Assembly: GCF_013201725.1 (NCBI RefSeq)
Contig: NZ_CP053835.1
Coordinates: 496,001-560,000, forward strand
Direction: 5' to 3'
From: Arcobacter defluvii
GTDB lineage: Bacteria > Campylobacterota > Campylobacteria > Campylobacterales > Arcobacteraceae
Length of the DNA: 64,000 nt
Part shown: piece after piece, positions 29,412-37,115 of the stretch
Position numbering within the stretch: the stretch's first letter is position 1
Layout: every line of letters starts with the position of its first letter
Position numbers and translations under genes: made by a program
Notes under the pieces: model-generated
Database searches by the model: none
Seen by the model: only the letters and a program-made list of their open reading frames with translations
Told to the model about the DNA's origin: nothing

Positions 29412-31111
29412 ATATATCTTTGTTTTGCACTCTCTTTTATTTTCTCAACTTCAACTAAAATAAATCCATCAACACAATCTGCAAAATTTGTATCAATATT
29501 AAAATCTAAAAATTTAACGCCATTATCTTCTGCTATTTCACTATATTGTTTATATAAAGTTGGAATAGATACGCCAATATTTGATAAGGCTGATTTTAAA
29601 AATTTAAAATCTTTTCTTTTATCATTTAAATCAAAAAGCTCTTTTATATCATTTATATTATTTGAATATTGATATGGAGTTTTAGCTTCAACTAATTTTT
29701 CATTTGTTCCATAATAATGATTATAATAAAAAATTAACATATCTTTAGCAACAGCTGGGAAAGTTGCACTAAGAGAAACTGGACCAAACATATATTTTAT
29801 ATTTGGATTATTTTTTAAATAAGCACCAATTCCAAACCAAAGATAATCTAAAGCTCTCGTTCCCCAATATTTAGGTTGAACAAAACTTCTTCCTAATTCA
29901 ATAGAATCATGTAAATAAGGAATAAATTCTTCTGTGTATCTAAAAAGAACATTAGAATAAAAACCTTTTACGCCAATATTTTTAAAAATAAAATTTGAAT
30001 TTCCAATTCTATAAGAACCCACAATTTCTAGCTCATTTTCATCCCATAAAATAATATGTTGATAATAAATATCATATTTATCGGTATCTCTTTTTTTATT
30101 TACACCTTCACCAACTTTTCTAAAAGATAATTCTCTTAATCTTCCTAATTCTTTTAAAACTATTGAATCTTCTGTGTAATCATATAAATAAATCTTTTTT
30201 CCATCGTTTGTTTGTCCAATAAGTTTTGATTTTTTTAATTCATTTAACAAATCAATTCTACTAACAGGATGTGCAATAGCACTTTGGGTTTCAAAAAAAG
30301 ATTTTTTTCCTTTTTTTAGACTATACAGATGTTTTCTATATAAATTTAGTAAAAACTTTTTATCTATTCCTTTTGGAGTGATATTTTCATTTGGAATAAT
30401 TTGTCCAACTTTTATATTTATTCTTTTTGATTTCTTTTTGAACATTTCATGAGATAATAAAAGTGTTGAAAATGTTTTGTTAATTATAGATATTGTGTAA
30501 AATGTTTTCGAATTTTTAGCATCTAAATAAATTGGTAAAATAGGTGAATTTGTATTTTGTGCAAATTTTAAAAAACCTCTATTCCAAATAGGGTCTTTTA
30601 TCCCCTTTGTTGTAGCTCGGCTAACTTCTCCTGCTGGAAAAATAATAACTGCTTCTTCATTGTTTAAAGCTTCGTAAATTTTTTTTATATCAGTTTTTGA
30701 TTGTCTTATTTTATAGTTGTCTATTGGAATAAGTAAAGAATTTAAAGCTTCAAAACCAGCTAAAAAATCATTTGCTACTATTTTTACATCTTTTCTAATT
30801 TGTGAAATAAGTCTTAATAAACATAAAGCATCAAGTCCACCAAGAGGATGGTTTGCAATAATTACAACTTTTCCACTTGTTGGGATATTTTGCAAATCAT
30901 TACTTGAAGTTGTATAGTCAAAATCAAAATAGTCTAAAACAGCATCAACAAATTCAAATCCTTTTAAATGCGAATTTTGTGATAAAAATTGATTTATTGA
31001 ATCTTCATGAACTATTTTTTTTGCAATTTTAAATAAAGATTTTTTTAGAAAATTCTCTTTTTCTTTTATTTTTGGGAATTTTTTTTCTATCTCTTTTTGA
31101 ATGTCTATCAT
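29399..31111 (-). CDS. Fused O-acyltransferase / GNAT N-acyltransferase (OlsF-like)
   Basis: 570-residue two-domain protein. The N-terminal half is a lysophospholipid-acyltransferase-like domain with NHPLGGLD (87-94) and IIFPAGEVSRA, the variant motifs of the hemolysin-like O-acyltransferases. The C-terminal half (about 300-500) resembles OlsB-type acyl-ACP N-acyltransferases: GSYRIG, ELGRSFVQPKYWG and FGPVSLS. This order matches the bifunctional ornithine-lipid synthase OlsF, where the C-terminal part N-acylates the amino acid and the N-terminal part adds the second chain. The acceptor could be ornithine, glycine or another amino acid. The ribosome site TAGGAG precedes the ATG. Single gene, inner-membrane face. 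Confidence 0.78.
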   Translation of the reverse strand: MIDIQKEIEKKFPKIKEKENFLKKSLFKIAKKIVHEDSINQFLSQNSHLKGFEFVDAVLDYFDFDYTTSSNDLQNIPTSGKVVIIANHPLGGLDALCLLRLISQIRKDVKIVANDFLAGFEALNSLLIPIDNYKIRQSKTDIKKIYEALNNEEAVIIFPAGEVSRATTKGIKDPIWNRGFLKFAQNTNSPILPIYLDAKNSKTFYTISIINKTFSTLLLSHEMFKKKSKRINIKVGQIIPNENITPKGIDKKFLLNLYRKHLYSLKKGKKSFFETQSAIAHPVSRIDLLNELKKSKLIGQTNDGKKIYLYDYTEDSIVLKELGRLRELSFRKVGEGVNKKRDTDKYDIYYQHIILWDENELEIVGSYRIGNSNFIFKNIGVKGFYSNVLFRYTEEFIPYLHDSIELGRSFVQPKYWGTRALDYLWFGIGAYLKNNPNIKYMFGPVSLSATFPAVAKDMLIFYYNHYYGTNEKLVEAKTPYQYSNNINDIKELFDLNDKRKDFKFLKSALSNIGVSIPTLYKQYSEIAEDNGVKFLDFNIDTNFADCVDGFILVEVEKIKESAKQRYIEKE

Positions 31112-31187
31112 TTATACTCCTAATTTATAAAATTATAAAAAGGTTTGATTACAAAAAGGTGACAGAAAAAAATAAAAAATGTAAAAA

Positions 31188-31221
31188 TAGTTATTGAATT
31201 GTAATAGATATTTTTTATAAT
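31188..31221 (+). promoter_or_regulatory. Pho-box-like promoter 1 (diheme lipoprotein)
   Basis: TAGTTAT-TGAA-TTGTAAT is a 7-4-7 direct repeat with an 11-base period. Ten bases later comes TATAAT (31216-31221). The layout is that of a PhoB-type box replacing the -35 element. The first half-site is the weakest of the three copies in this block. Confidence 0.55.
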
Positions 31222-31267
31222 AATGCAAATTCTAAACTTTTTTAAATATTTTAAAGTAGGAGAAAAA

Positions 31268-33574
31268 ATGTTTAAGAAAGTCTTATTAAGTACAATTGCT
31301 GCGTATTTTTTAGTTGGATGTGGAGGAGGAAGTTCTTCAAATTCTTCCGATACATCAACAACAATTATTGTTGAAAGGGGAGCTGTTTTAAATGCAACAG
31401 TAAAAGATGCTTTAAATCAAATAGCTATTTGGAATAAGGGAACAAATAGTTATGTTTTTAAAAATAGTATAACTTATCCAATTAGTGTAATTGGTGGTTT
31501 TGTTGATATTAATAACGATGGAATAAAAAATGATTCAGATTTTGATTTAGATATTGAATTAAAATCTAGTAGTGGAAAAAATGTTACATTAATTTCAACT
31601 ATTATTTATAATCAAGATAAAATAAGAGAAAAAAATAATCTAAATATTTTAAGTAAAGAGTTTTCTTTAAGTGAAGAAGAGTTATTAAACTTGCCATCTT
31701 CAAAAAAAGAGTTAGCACTTTTATCAAATGTTATTTATAAAAATTTAGAGTTAAACTCTGCTATAACTTTAGAAAATATTGTTGAATTAATCTCTTTAAA
31801 TAAAATAGATTTAAAACAAGAATATGAAAAAATAGATTTACAAAACTATACAAATTTAAGTTCAAAAGAGTTTTTAGAAAAAAATGAATTAGAAACAATA
31901 GATGAAATAAAAGATATTAAAATTCTAAGAGAAAAACTACCAAGTTATATAGGAACAGATTTGACTTCAACTGAAGTTTTAAATGAAAAATCAGCTTATA
32001 TTTCACCTCAATGTTATACCAAAACACAAGATGAAAATCTAAATGTTTATAATCCTTGTTATTCTTGTCATATAAATTCTGATGAACCAAATTATATAGA
32101 TGATTGGGATTTACAAGAGAGTTATGCTTTTAGTGAAAATAGTTATAAAAATCCTTTTACAAATAGTTTTAAAGATAGAACAACTTTAGTAAATGCAATA
32201 AATGATAATCAAATTCTTGAATATATAAATCAAGATAACTATAAAGATGAAAATGGAAATATTATTTTAAATACAAAACTAAAATATGATTTACCAAAAG
32301 AGTGGGATTTTGCATATGATGGTGTAAAAGATAGTGTTTGGAGTGGATATGTACCTGATTGTTATTTTAACTTTGATGATGAAGGTTTTGATAAAGATAA
32401 AAAAGGTGAGTTTACAGGTTGGAGAGTTTTTGCATATAGTCCATTTTTAGGAACTTTTTGGCCAACAAATGGAAGTACAGATGATGTATTAATTAGACTT
32501 CCAAAATCTATGATGTTAGATGAAAATGGTGATTTTTCAAAAGAGATTTATAAAATCAATTTAGCAATTGTTGAATCTATGATTAAAAGAAAAGATATAG
32601 ATTTGGGTTTTGAAGTTGATGAGAGTAAATATGGAGTTGATTTAAATCATAATAATATTTTAGATAAAACTTCAACAATAGTTTATAAATGGATTACTCC
32701 TGATGCAATTAGTAATTATCCAAAGATAATATATTATAACTATTATGTTGGTCTTGCAAAAAGTAAACTTGAAACAAATGAACTTAATATTGCTCCAGGA
32801 CTTTATCCAAATGGAACAGAGTTTTTACACTCAGTTAGATATATTGGAATTAAAGATGATAAAAGTGGAATAAAATTAGCCAATAGGATGAAAGAGTTAA
32901 GATACGCAAAAAAAACAACTTGGAATACCTATGCTCAACTTAGTAATGCAGCATTAAGTGAGATAAAGGAAAAAGATACTTTTCCTGATAGATTAAGAAC
33001 TATTAAGGGAAATATTGAAACAGGATTGACAACTGGTTTAGGTTGGAATTATCAAGGATTTATAGAAGATATAAATGGAAATTTAAGACCACAAAGTTAT
33101 GAAGAAACTCTTTCTTGTATAGGTTGTCATTCAGGAATTGGTGCAATTACAGATTCAACTTTTGCTTTCCCTAGAAAATTTGATAGTGCAGATAGTTGGT
33201 ATCATTGGAGTAAGAAAGATTTAACTGGAACAAAAGATAGAACTCTTTCAAACTCAAAAGGTGAATTTGCTTTTTATTTAGAACAAAATAAAGCTGGAGA
33301 TGAGTTTAGAGCAAATGATGAAATAAAAAATTTATTTTTTGATGCAAATGGAAATTTAATTCAAAGTGAAGTGGATAAAGTTGCAAATGACATCACATAT
33401 TTAATCTATCCTAGTGTACAAAGAGCAATACAACTTAATAAAGCATATAAAATAATAGTAAATGAACAAAGTTATATTTATGGTAAAGATGCACATATTA
33501 AACCTTTAAATGCAACAGTTTATGATGAGGTAGAAATAGATAAAAAAACAGGAATAAGTGCTATTAAATTTTAA
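31268..33574 (+). CDS. Diheme c-type cytochrome lipoprotein, unknown family
   Basis: 768-residue lipoprotein. The signal peptide ends in LVGC followed by GGGSSS. An N-terminal extension (about 20-230) has a calcium-loop-like DINNDGIKNDSDFD. The rest is a module shared with the next gene: CYSCH (264-268), conserved WRVFAYSPFLGTFWPTNGS, CIGCH (617-621), GWYHW-like SWYHW, and RANDEI near the end. Two CxxCH motifs imply two covalent hemes. I start at the ATG at 31268, which has an AGGAG site; an ATG at 31223 lies right after the -10 and cannot be used. Probably a surface or periplasm-facing redox protein. I do not recognise the family. Confidence 0.8.
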   Translation: MFKKVLLSTIAAYFLVGCGGGSSSNSSDTSTTIIVERGAVLNATVKDALNQIAIWNKGTNSYVFKNSITYPISVIGGFVDINNDGIKNDSDFDLDIELKSSSGKNVTLISTIIYNQDKIREKNNLNILSKEFSLSEEELLNLPSSKKELALLSNVIYKNLELNSAITLENIVELISLNKIDLKQEYEKIDLQNYTNLSSKEFLEKNELETIDEIKDIKILREKLPSYIGTDLTSTEVLNEKSAYISPQCYTKTQDENLNVYNPCYSCHINSDEPNYIDDWDLQESYAFSENSYKNPFTNSFKDRTTLVNAINDNQILEYINQDNYKDENGNIILNTKLKYDLPKEWDFAYDGVKDSVWSGYVPDCYFNFDDEGFDKDKKGEFTGWRVFAYSPFLGTFWPTNGSTDDVLIRLPKSMMLDENGDFSKEIYKINLAIVESMIKRKDIDLGFEVDESKYGVDLNHNNILDKTSTIVYKWITPDAISNYPKIIYYNYYVGLAKSKLETNELNIAPGLYPNGTEFLHSVRYIGIKDDKSGIKLANRMKELRYAKKTTWNTYAQLSNAALSEIKEKDTFPDRLRTIKGNIETGLTTGLGWNYQGFIEDINGNLRPQSYEETLSCIGCHSGIGAITDSTFAFPRKFDSADSWYHWSKKDLTGTKDRTLSNSKGEFAFYLEQNKAGDEFRANDEIKNLFFDANGNLIQSEVDKVANDITYLIYPSVQRAIQLNKAYKIIVNEQSYIYGKDAHIKPLNATVYDEVEIDKKTGISAIKF

Positions 33575-33610
33575 GATTAAAAGAGAATTATATTTTATCA
33601 ATATGGATAA

Positions 33611-33644
33611 CTGTTATCAATTTGTAATAAAGCCAAAGTAAAAT
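33611..33644 (+). promoter_or_regulatory. Pho-box-like promoter 2 (second diheme cytochrome)
   Basis: CTGTTAT-CAAT-TTGTAAT (33611-33628) is followed, again after exactly ten bases, by TAAAAT (33639-33644). The left part also forms a near-palindrome, TGGATAA-CTG-TTATCAA (33604-33620), close to the 7-1-7 Fur-box pattern. Confidence 0.55.
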
Positions 33645-33670
33645 TGTGAAAATAAAAAAGGTTACTATTT

Positions 33671-35425
33671 ATGATAAAAAGAAGTTTTTTACTAGGAAAT
33701 ATGATTTTATTTTCTTCAATATTTGCAAATGAATTGGATTTAAAATCTACAAATGCACTAAATACAACGGCATATATTCCTAGTCAATGTTATACAAAAA
33801 CAGTGGATGAAAAAAATGAAAATATTCTTTATAATCCCTGTTTTTCCTGTCATACTTTAAATAAAGAACCAAATTTCACTCTAAGCGATGCTGATTTACA
33901 AGAAGGTTATGATTTTCCAAAAGATGCTTTAAAAAATCCTTGGACAAATCTTTTTAAAGATAGAACAAATGAAGTAGCTAAGATTAGTGATGAAGAGATT
34001 TTAAAATATATTAAAGTTGATAATTATAAAAATCAAAATGGTGAAATTATATTAAAATCAAAACTTGAAGATTTAAATGAAACTTGGGATGCTAATAACA
34101 ATAAAAAATGGGATGGTTATATTCCTGATATTTATTTTAATTTTAATGAAGAGGGTTTTGATTTAGATAACAGTGGAAAATTCACAGGTTGGAGAGTTTT
34201 TGCTTATCAGCCATTTTTAGGAACATTTTGGCCAACAAATGGAAGTACTGATGATGTGATGATTAGACTTTCAAAGCCATTTCAAAGTAATGAAAAAGGT
34301 GATTTTGATTTAGAAACTTATAAATTAAATCTTTCAATTATTGAAGCTTTAATCAAACAAAAAACTATAAATATAGATGAAATAGATGAAAAAAAATTTG
34401 GAGTAGATTTAAATCAAAATGGAATTTTAGATAAAACAACACAAATAGTTTTCAAATGGCTTAAACCTAAATACGATTTTGATTCAAAGAAATTTAAAAA
34501 TTTTTCTATGAGTTATGTAGGTTTGGCAAAAGAATTACTTGAAAAAAATGAACTTTTAATTGCACCTGGTTTATATCCAATTGGAACAGAATTTACTCAT
34601 ACCGTTAGATATCTTGATATTGACAAAAATGATGAAATTAAAATGTCAAGTAGATTAAAAGAATTTAGATATGCAAAAAAAACATCTTGGAATACATATT
34701 CTCAACTTAGTAATCTAGGCTTAGCTGATATAAAAGAAAAACATGATTTTCCCGATAGATTAGATGTTTATAAAGGAAATTTAGAAACAGGATTAAATAA
34801 TAAAAGAGGATGGTTTTATCAAGGTTTTATAGAAGATTCTAATGGAGATTTAAGGCCTCAAAGTTATGAAGAAACACTTTCTTGTATGGGCTGTCATAGT
34901 AATATTGGCTCAACTGCTGATTCAACTTTTGTATATCAAAGAAAATTTGAAAAAGATAGTTTTAATTCTGGTTGGTATCATTGGAGTAAAAAGGGATTTA
35001 AAAATATTCCAGATAAAAAACTAGAAAATGGTCAAACTGAGTATGTAAGATATTTAAAAGAAAATAGTGCAGGAGATGAATTTAGAGCAAATGATGAAAT
35101 TATGGATAAATTCTTCAAAAAAGATTGGCAAAAAGATACAAAAAATATAGAAAAAGATTTGATTTTTAAACTTGAAAATCCACAACTTGAACTAACTCAA
35201 GAATGGAAATTTAAACTAGAAGAATTAGAAAAAATCAAAAATGATATTTCATATTTGATTCTTCCTTCAAAACAAAGAGCTTTAGAATTAAATAAAGCAT
35301 ATAAAATAATAGTAAATGAACAAAGTTATATTTATGGAAAAGATATTCATATAAAACCTACACAAAATGTTCATAAAGAGATAAAAAAAGGAACAATGAC
35401 TAATCTTCAAAAGGTTTTAAAATGA
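33671..35425 (+). CDS. Diheme c-type cytochrome, paralogue of preceding gene
   Basis: 584 residues with a cleavable signal peptide (ending SSIFA) rather than a lipobox, so probably soluble in the periplasm. It aligns along its length with the C-terminal two thirds of the upstream lipoprotein: PSQCYTKT, CFSCH (57-61), GWRVFAYQPFLGTFWPTNGSTDDV, RPQSYEETLSCMGCH (second heme at 405-409), GWYHWSKK, RANDEI and the nearly identical tail KAYKIIVNEQSYIYGKD. The pair is a tandem duplication. Its stop overlaps the NicO gene by 4 bases, tying it to metal transport genes. The substrate and partners are unknown. Confidence 0.8.
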   Translation: MIKRSFLLGNMILFSSIFANELDLKSTNALNTTAYIPSQCYTKTVDEKNENILYNPCFSCHTLNKEPNFTLSDADLQEGYDFPKDALKNPWTNLFKDRTNEVAKISDEEILKYIKVDNYKNQNGEIILKSKLEDLNETWDANNNKKWDGYIPDIYFNFNEEGFDLDNSGKFTGWRVFAYQPFLGTFWPTNGSTDDVMIRLSKPFQSNEKGDFDLETYKLNLSIIEALIKQKTINIDEIDEKKFGVDLNQNGILDKTTQIVFKWLKPKYDFDSKKFKNFSMSYVGLAKELLEKNELLIAPGLYPIGTEFTHTVRYLDIDKNDEIKMSSRLKEFRYAKKTSWNTYSQLSNLGLADIKEKHDFPDRLDVYKGNLETGLNNKRGWFYQGFIEDSNGDLRPQSYEETLSCMGCHSNIGSTADSTFVYQRKFEKDSFNSGWYHWSKKGFKNIPDKKLENGQTEYVRYLKENSAGDEFRANDEIMDKFFKKDWQKDTKNIEKDLIFKLENPQLELTQEWKFKLEELEKIKNDISYLILPSKQRALELNKAYKIIVNEQSYIYGKDIHIKPTQNVHKEIKKGTMTNLQKVLK

Positions 35426-36153
35426 TAGAACTATATAATACTTTTTTAAACTTTGTTATAGGAACTCAACAAAAAATAAATCTTCAAATAAGCGATTATT
35501 TTGATAGATTAGAAACAGGTGATGAAAGTATGTTTATTTATATTTTAGCTGTTTCTTTTCTTTATGGATTAATTCATGCTTTAGGACCAGGTCATGGGAA
35601 AATGGTAATCGCAAGTTATTTTTTAACAAAAAATACAAAAATAAAAGAGGCTTTTAAAGCAGGATTTTTAACTTCTATTATTCATACAATTTCTGCTTTA
35701 TTAATAACTTTTACTTTATATATCTTTTTTGAAAATACAATCACAAAATATTTTTCAGATATAAATACAAATATGTATAAAGTTTCAGCTATTTTTATAA
35801 TTTTAATCGCCTTATTTTTATTCTATGAAACTTATAAAGATAGAAATGAAGAAGAAAAAATACAAAAAATTGGAAATAAAAGTTTATTGGCTGTGACTTT
35901 GTCAATAGGAATAGTTCCTTGTCCTGGAGTTATGTCAATAGTTTTGTTTTCTATAATTTTAGGATATATAAATCTTGGAATTTTAAGTGCAATTTTTATG
36001 AGTATTGGAATGGGATTGACAATCTCACTTGCTGCAATTATCTCTTCTCAACTAAAATCTTCAGAAAATAAAAACTTGCAAGCAATAATAAATAAGATTA
36101 GCTATTTAGGAATTTTATTGTTATTTAGTATGGGAATTATTTTATTGGTATGA
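35422..36153 (+). CDS. NicO-family nickel/cobalt transporter
   Basis: 243-residue inner-membrane protein with about six helices. The family motif GLIHALGPGHGKMVIASYF lies in helix 1 (about 48-66), with a second conserved patch VPCPGVMSIVLF. NicO proteins move nickel or cobalt, but some act on other metals. An ATGA overlap with the upstream diheme cytochrome and another with the downstream DUF1007 gene place it inside a single operon. The metal and direction of transport cannot be told from the sequence. Confidence 0.85.
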   Translation: MIELYNTFLNFVIGTQQKINLQISDYFDRLETGDESMFIYILAVSFLYGLIHALGPGHGKMVIASYFLTKNTKIKEAFKAGFLTSIIHTISALLITFTLYIFFENTITKYFSDINTNMYKVSAIFIILIALFLFYETYKDRNEEEKIQKIGNKSLLAVTLSIGIVPCPGVMSIVLFSIILGYINLGILSAIFMSIGMGLTISLAAIISSQLKSSENKNLQAIINKISYLGILLLFSMGIILLV

Positions 36154-36632
36154 AAAAGAAAGTAGCTCTATTTTTTTGTGGTTTAAATTTATATGCCCAT
36201 CCTCACTATTTTTTAGATTCAAGTTTACAAATAGATGAAAATATAGTTAAAAATTTTTGGAAATTTGATGCTTTAAATTCGAAGATTTTAATGTTTGATT
36301 TTGATAAAAATAAAAATAAAATTTTGGATAAAGATGAAAAAGAAGAATTTCTAAAAGCAAATTTTTATAAGTTAAAAGCAAATAATTACAATATTTTTTT
36401 ACAAAACGAAGAAAAAGAGTTTGAAATTATTCCTCAAAATGTAGAGGTACTTTATGAAAATAGAAAATTAACTATATATTTTGATTTCCCTTATGAATTA
36501 AAAGGTGAAACTACTTTTTGTACTATGGATGAAAAAATTTATTTAGCTTATAAATTAGAAGATTTAAAAACCAATTTAAAAACAGATATTCAAAAAAGTG
36601 AATATGATTATTGTATAGGAGTTACAAAATGA
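36150..36632 (+). CDS. DUF1007 periplasmic protein
   Basis: 160 residues. A signal-like start leads to AHPHYFLD, the His-rich beginning typical of DUF1007, and KNFWKFDALNSKIL follows as in the family. A loop DFDKNKNKILDKDE looks like an EF-hand. DUF1007 proteins commonly pair with NicO transporters and are thought to be periplasmic metal partners. It is coupled to both neighbours through ATGA overlaps. Confidence 0.8.
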   Translation: MKKKVALFFCGLNLYAHPHYFLDSSLQIDENIVKNFWKFDALNSKILMFDFDKNKNKILDKDEKEEFLKANFYKLKANNYNIFLQNEEKEFEIIPQNVEVLYENRKLTIYFDFPYELKGETTFCTMDEKIYLAYKLEDLKTNLKTDIQKSEYDYCIGVTK

Positions 36633-36940
36633 AAAAAGGATTAATATTGATTGGACTAATGAGTTATAATTTAGTTGCTCATCCTGTAAATTATACAATT
36701 GAATTAGAAGTTTCTTATAATGAAAATACAAAAGAAGCAAAGGTAATTTGCCAAAGTAATAGTAAAAATAAATGTGGTTTATATAATGTAAATTTATTAA
36801 ATGAGAAAGATGAAACTTTAGTAGATGTAAAATTTCCCTTTTTAAAAGATTTTATTTTAATAAAAACTGATATAAAACCCACAAAATTGGACTTTTATTT
36901 AAGACAAACTCCTGAACATAAGTATAGTAAAGTCTTTTAA
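36629..36940 (+). CDS. Small secreted protein of unknown function
   Basis: 103 residues from the ATG at 36629, which overlaps the DUF1007 stop (ATGA). A signal peptide ends near NLVA, and the mature protein starts HPVNYTIELEVSY. Two cysteines (ICQSNSKNKC) may form a disulfide. The rest looks beta-rich. I recognise no family. As last gene of the diheme/NicO operon it may be an accessory metal or redox partner. Confidence 0.65.
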   Translation: MKKGLILIGLMSYNLVAHPVNYTIELEVSYNENTKEAKVICQSNSKNKCGLYNVNLLNEKDETLVDVKFPFLKDFILIKTDIKPTKLDFYLRQTPEHKYSKVF

Positions 36941-36944
36941 TCAA

Positions 36945-37041
36945 GATACCACTTCTAGTTTTTAATATATTTATTTTTTTCTAAGAAGTCCTTTGTAAAG
37001 GTCTTTCTAATAAGTTAATTTTTTTTCTTTGGATACCACTT
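36945..37041 (+). repeat. Intergenic block with GATACCACTT repeat and hairpin
   Basis: GATACCACTT occurs at 36945-36954 and again at 37032-37041, 87 bases apart. Between them lies an imperfect hairpin (36985-37007, core CCTTT/AAAGG) followed at a distance by a T-run, possibly the terminator of the upstream operon. The second copy touches the regulatory site of the next gene. Confidence 0.4.
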
Positions 37042-37081
37042 TGATAAATGTTATCAATTTGTAATTTGTTGTTTTTATAAT
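37041..37081 (+). promoter_or_regulatory. Pho-box-like promoter 3 plus perfect palindrome (phoX-like gene)
   Basis: ATGTTAT-CAAT-TTGTAAT (37048-37065) lies ten bases upstream of TATAAT (37076-37081), as at the other two promoters of this block. Overlapping it is a perfect palindrome TTGATAA-ATG-TTATCAA (37041-37057), which matches the Fur 7-1-7 pattern at 12 of 14 positions. The controlled gene encodes a PhoX-type phosphatase, which supports the Pho-box reading. Confidence 0.6.
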
Positions 37082-37115
37082 TATCCGGTTTTAAAAACTC
37101 TAAAAGGAAATATAA

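Noticed and set aside
31223-31267. Earlier ATG for the first diheme lipoprotein
   Set aside because: It begins one base after the TATAAT at 31216-31221, so it would not be in the transcript; the ATG at 31268 has a ribosome site and gives a proper lipoprotein signal.
37041-37057. FNR/CRP-type site
   Set aside because: TTGAT and ATCAA are present but 7 bases apart instead of 4, so spacing does not fit; Pho-box and Fur-like readings fit better.
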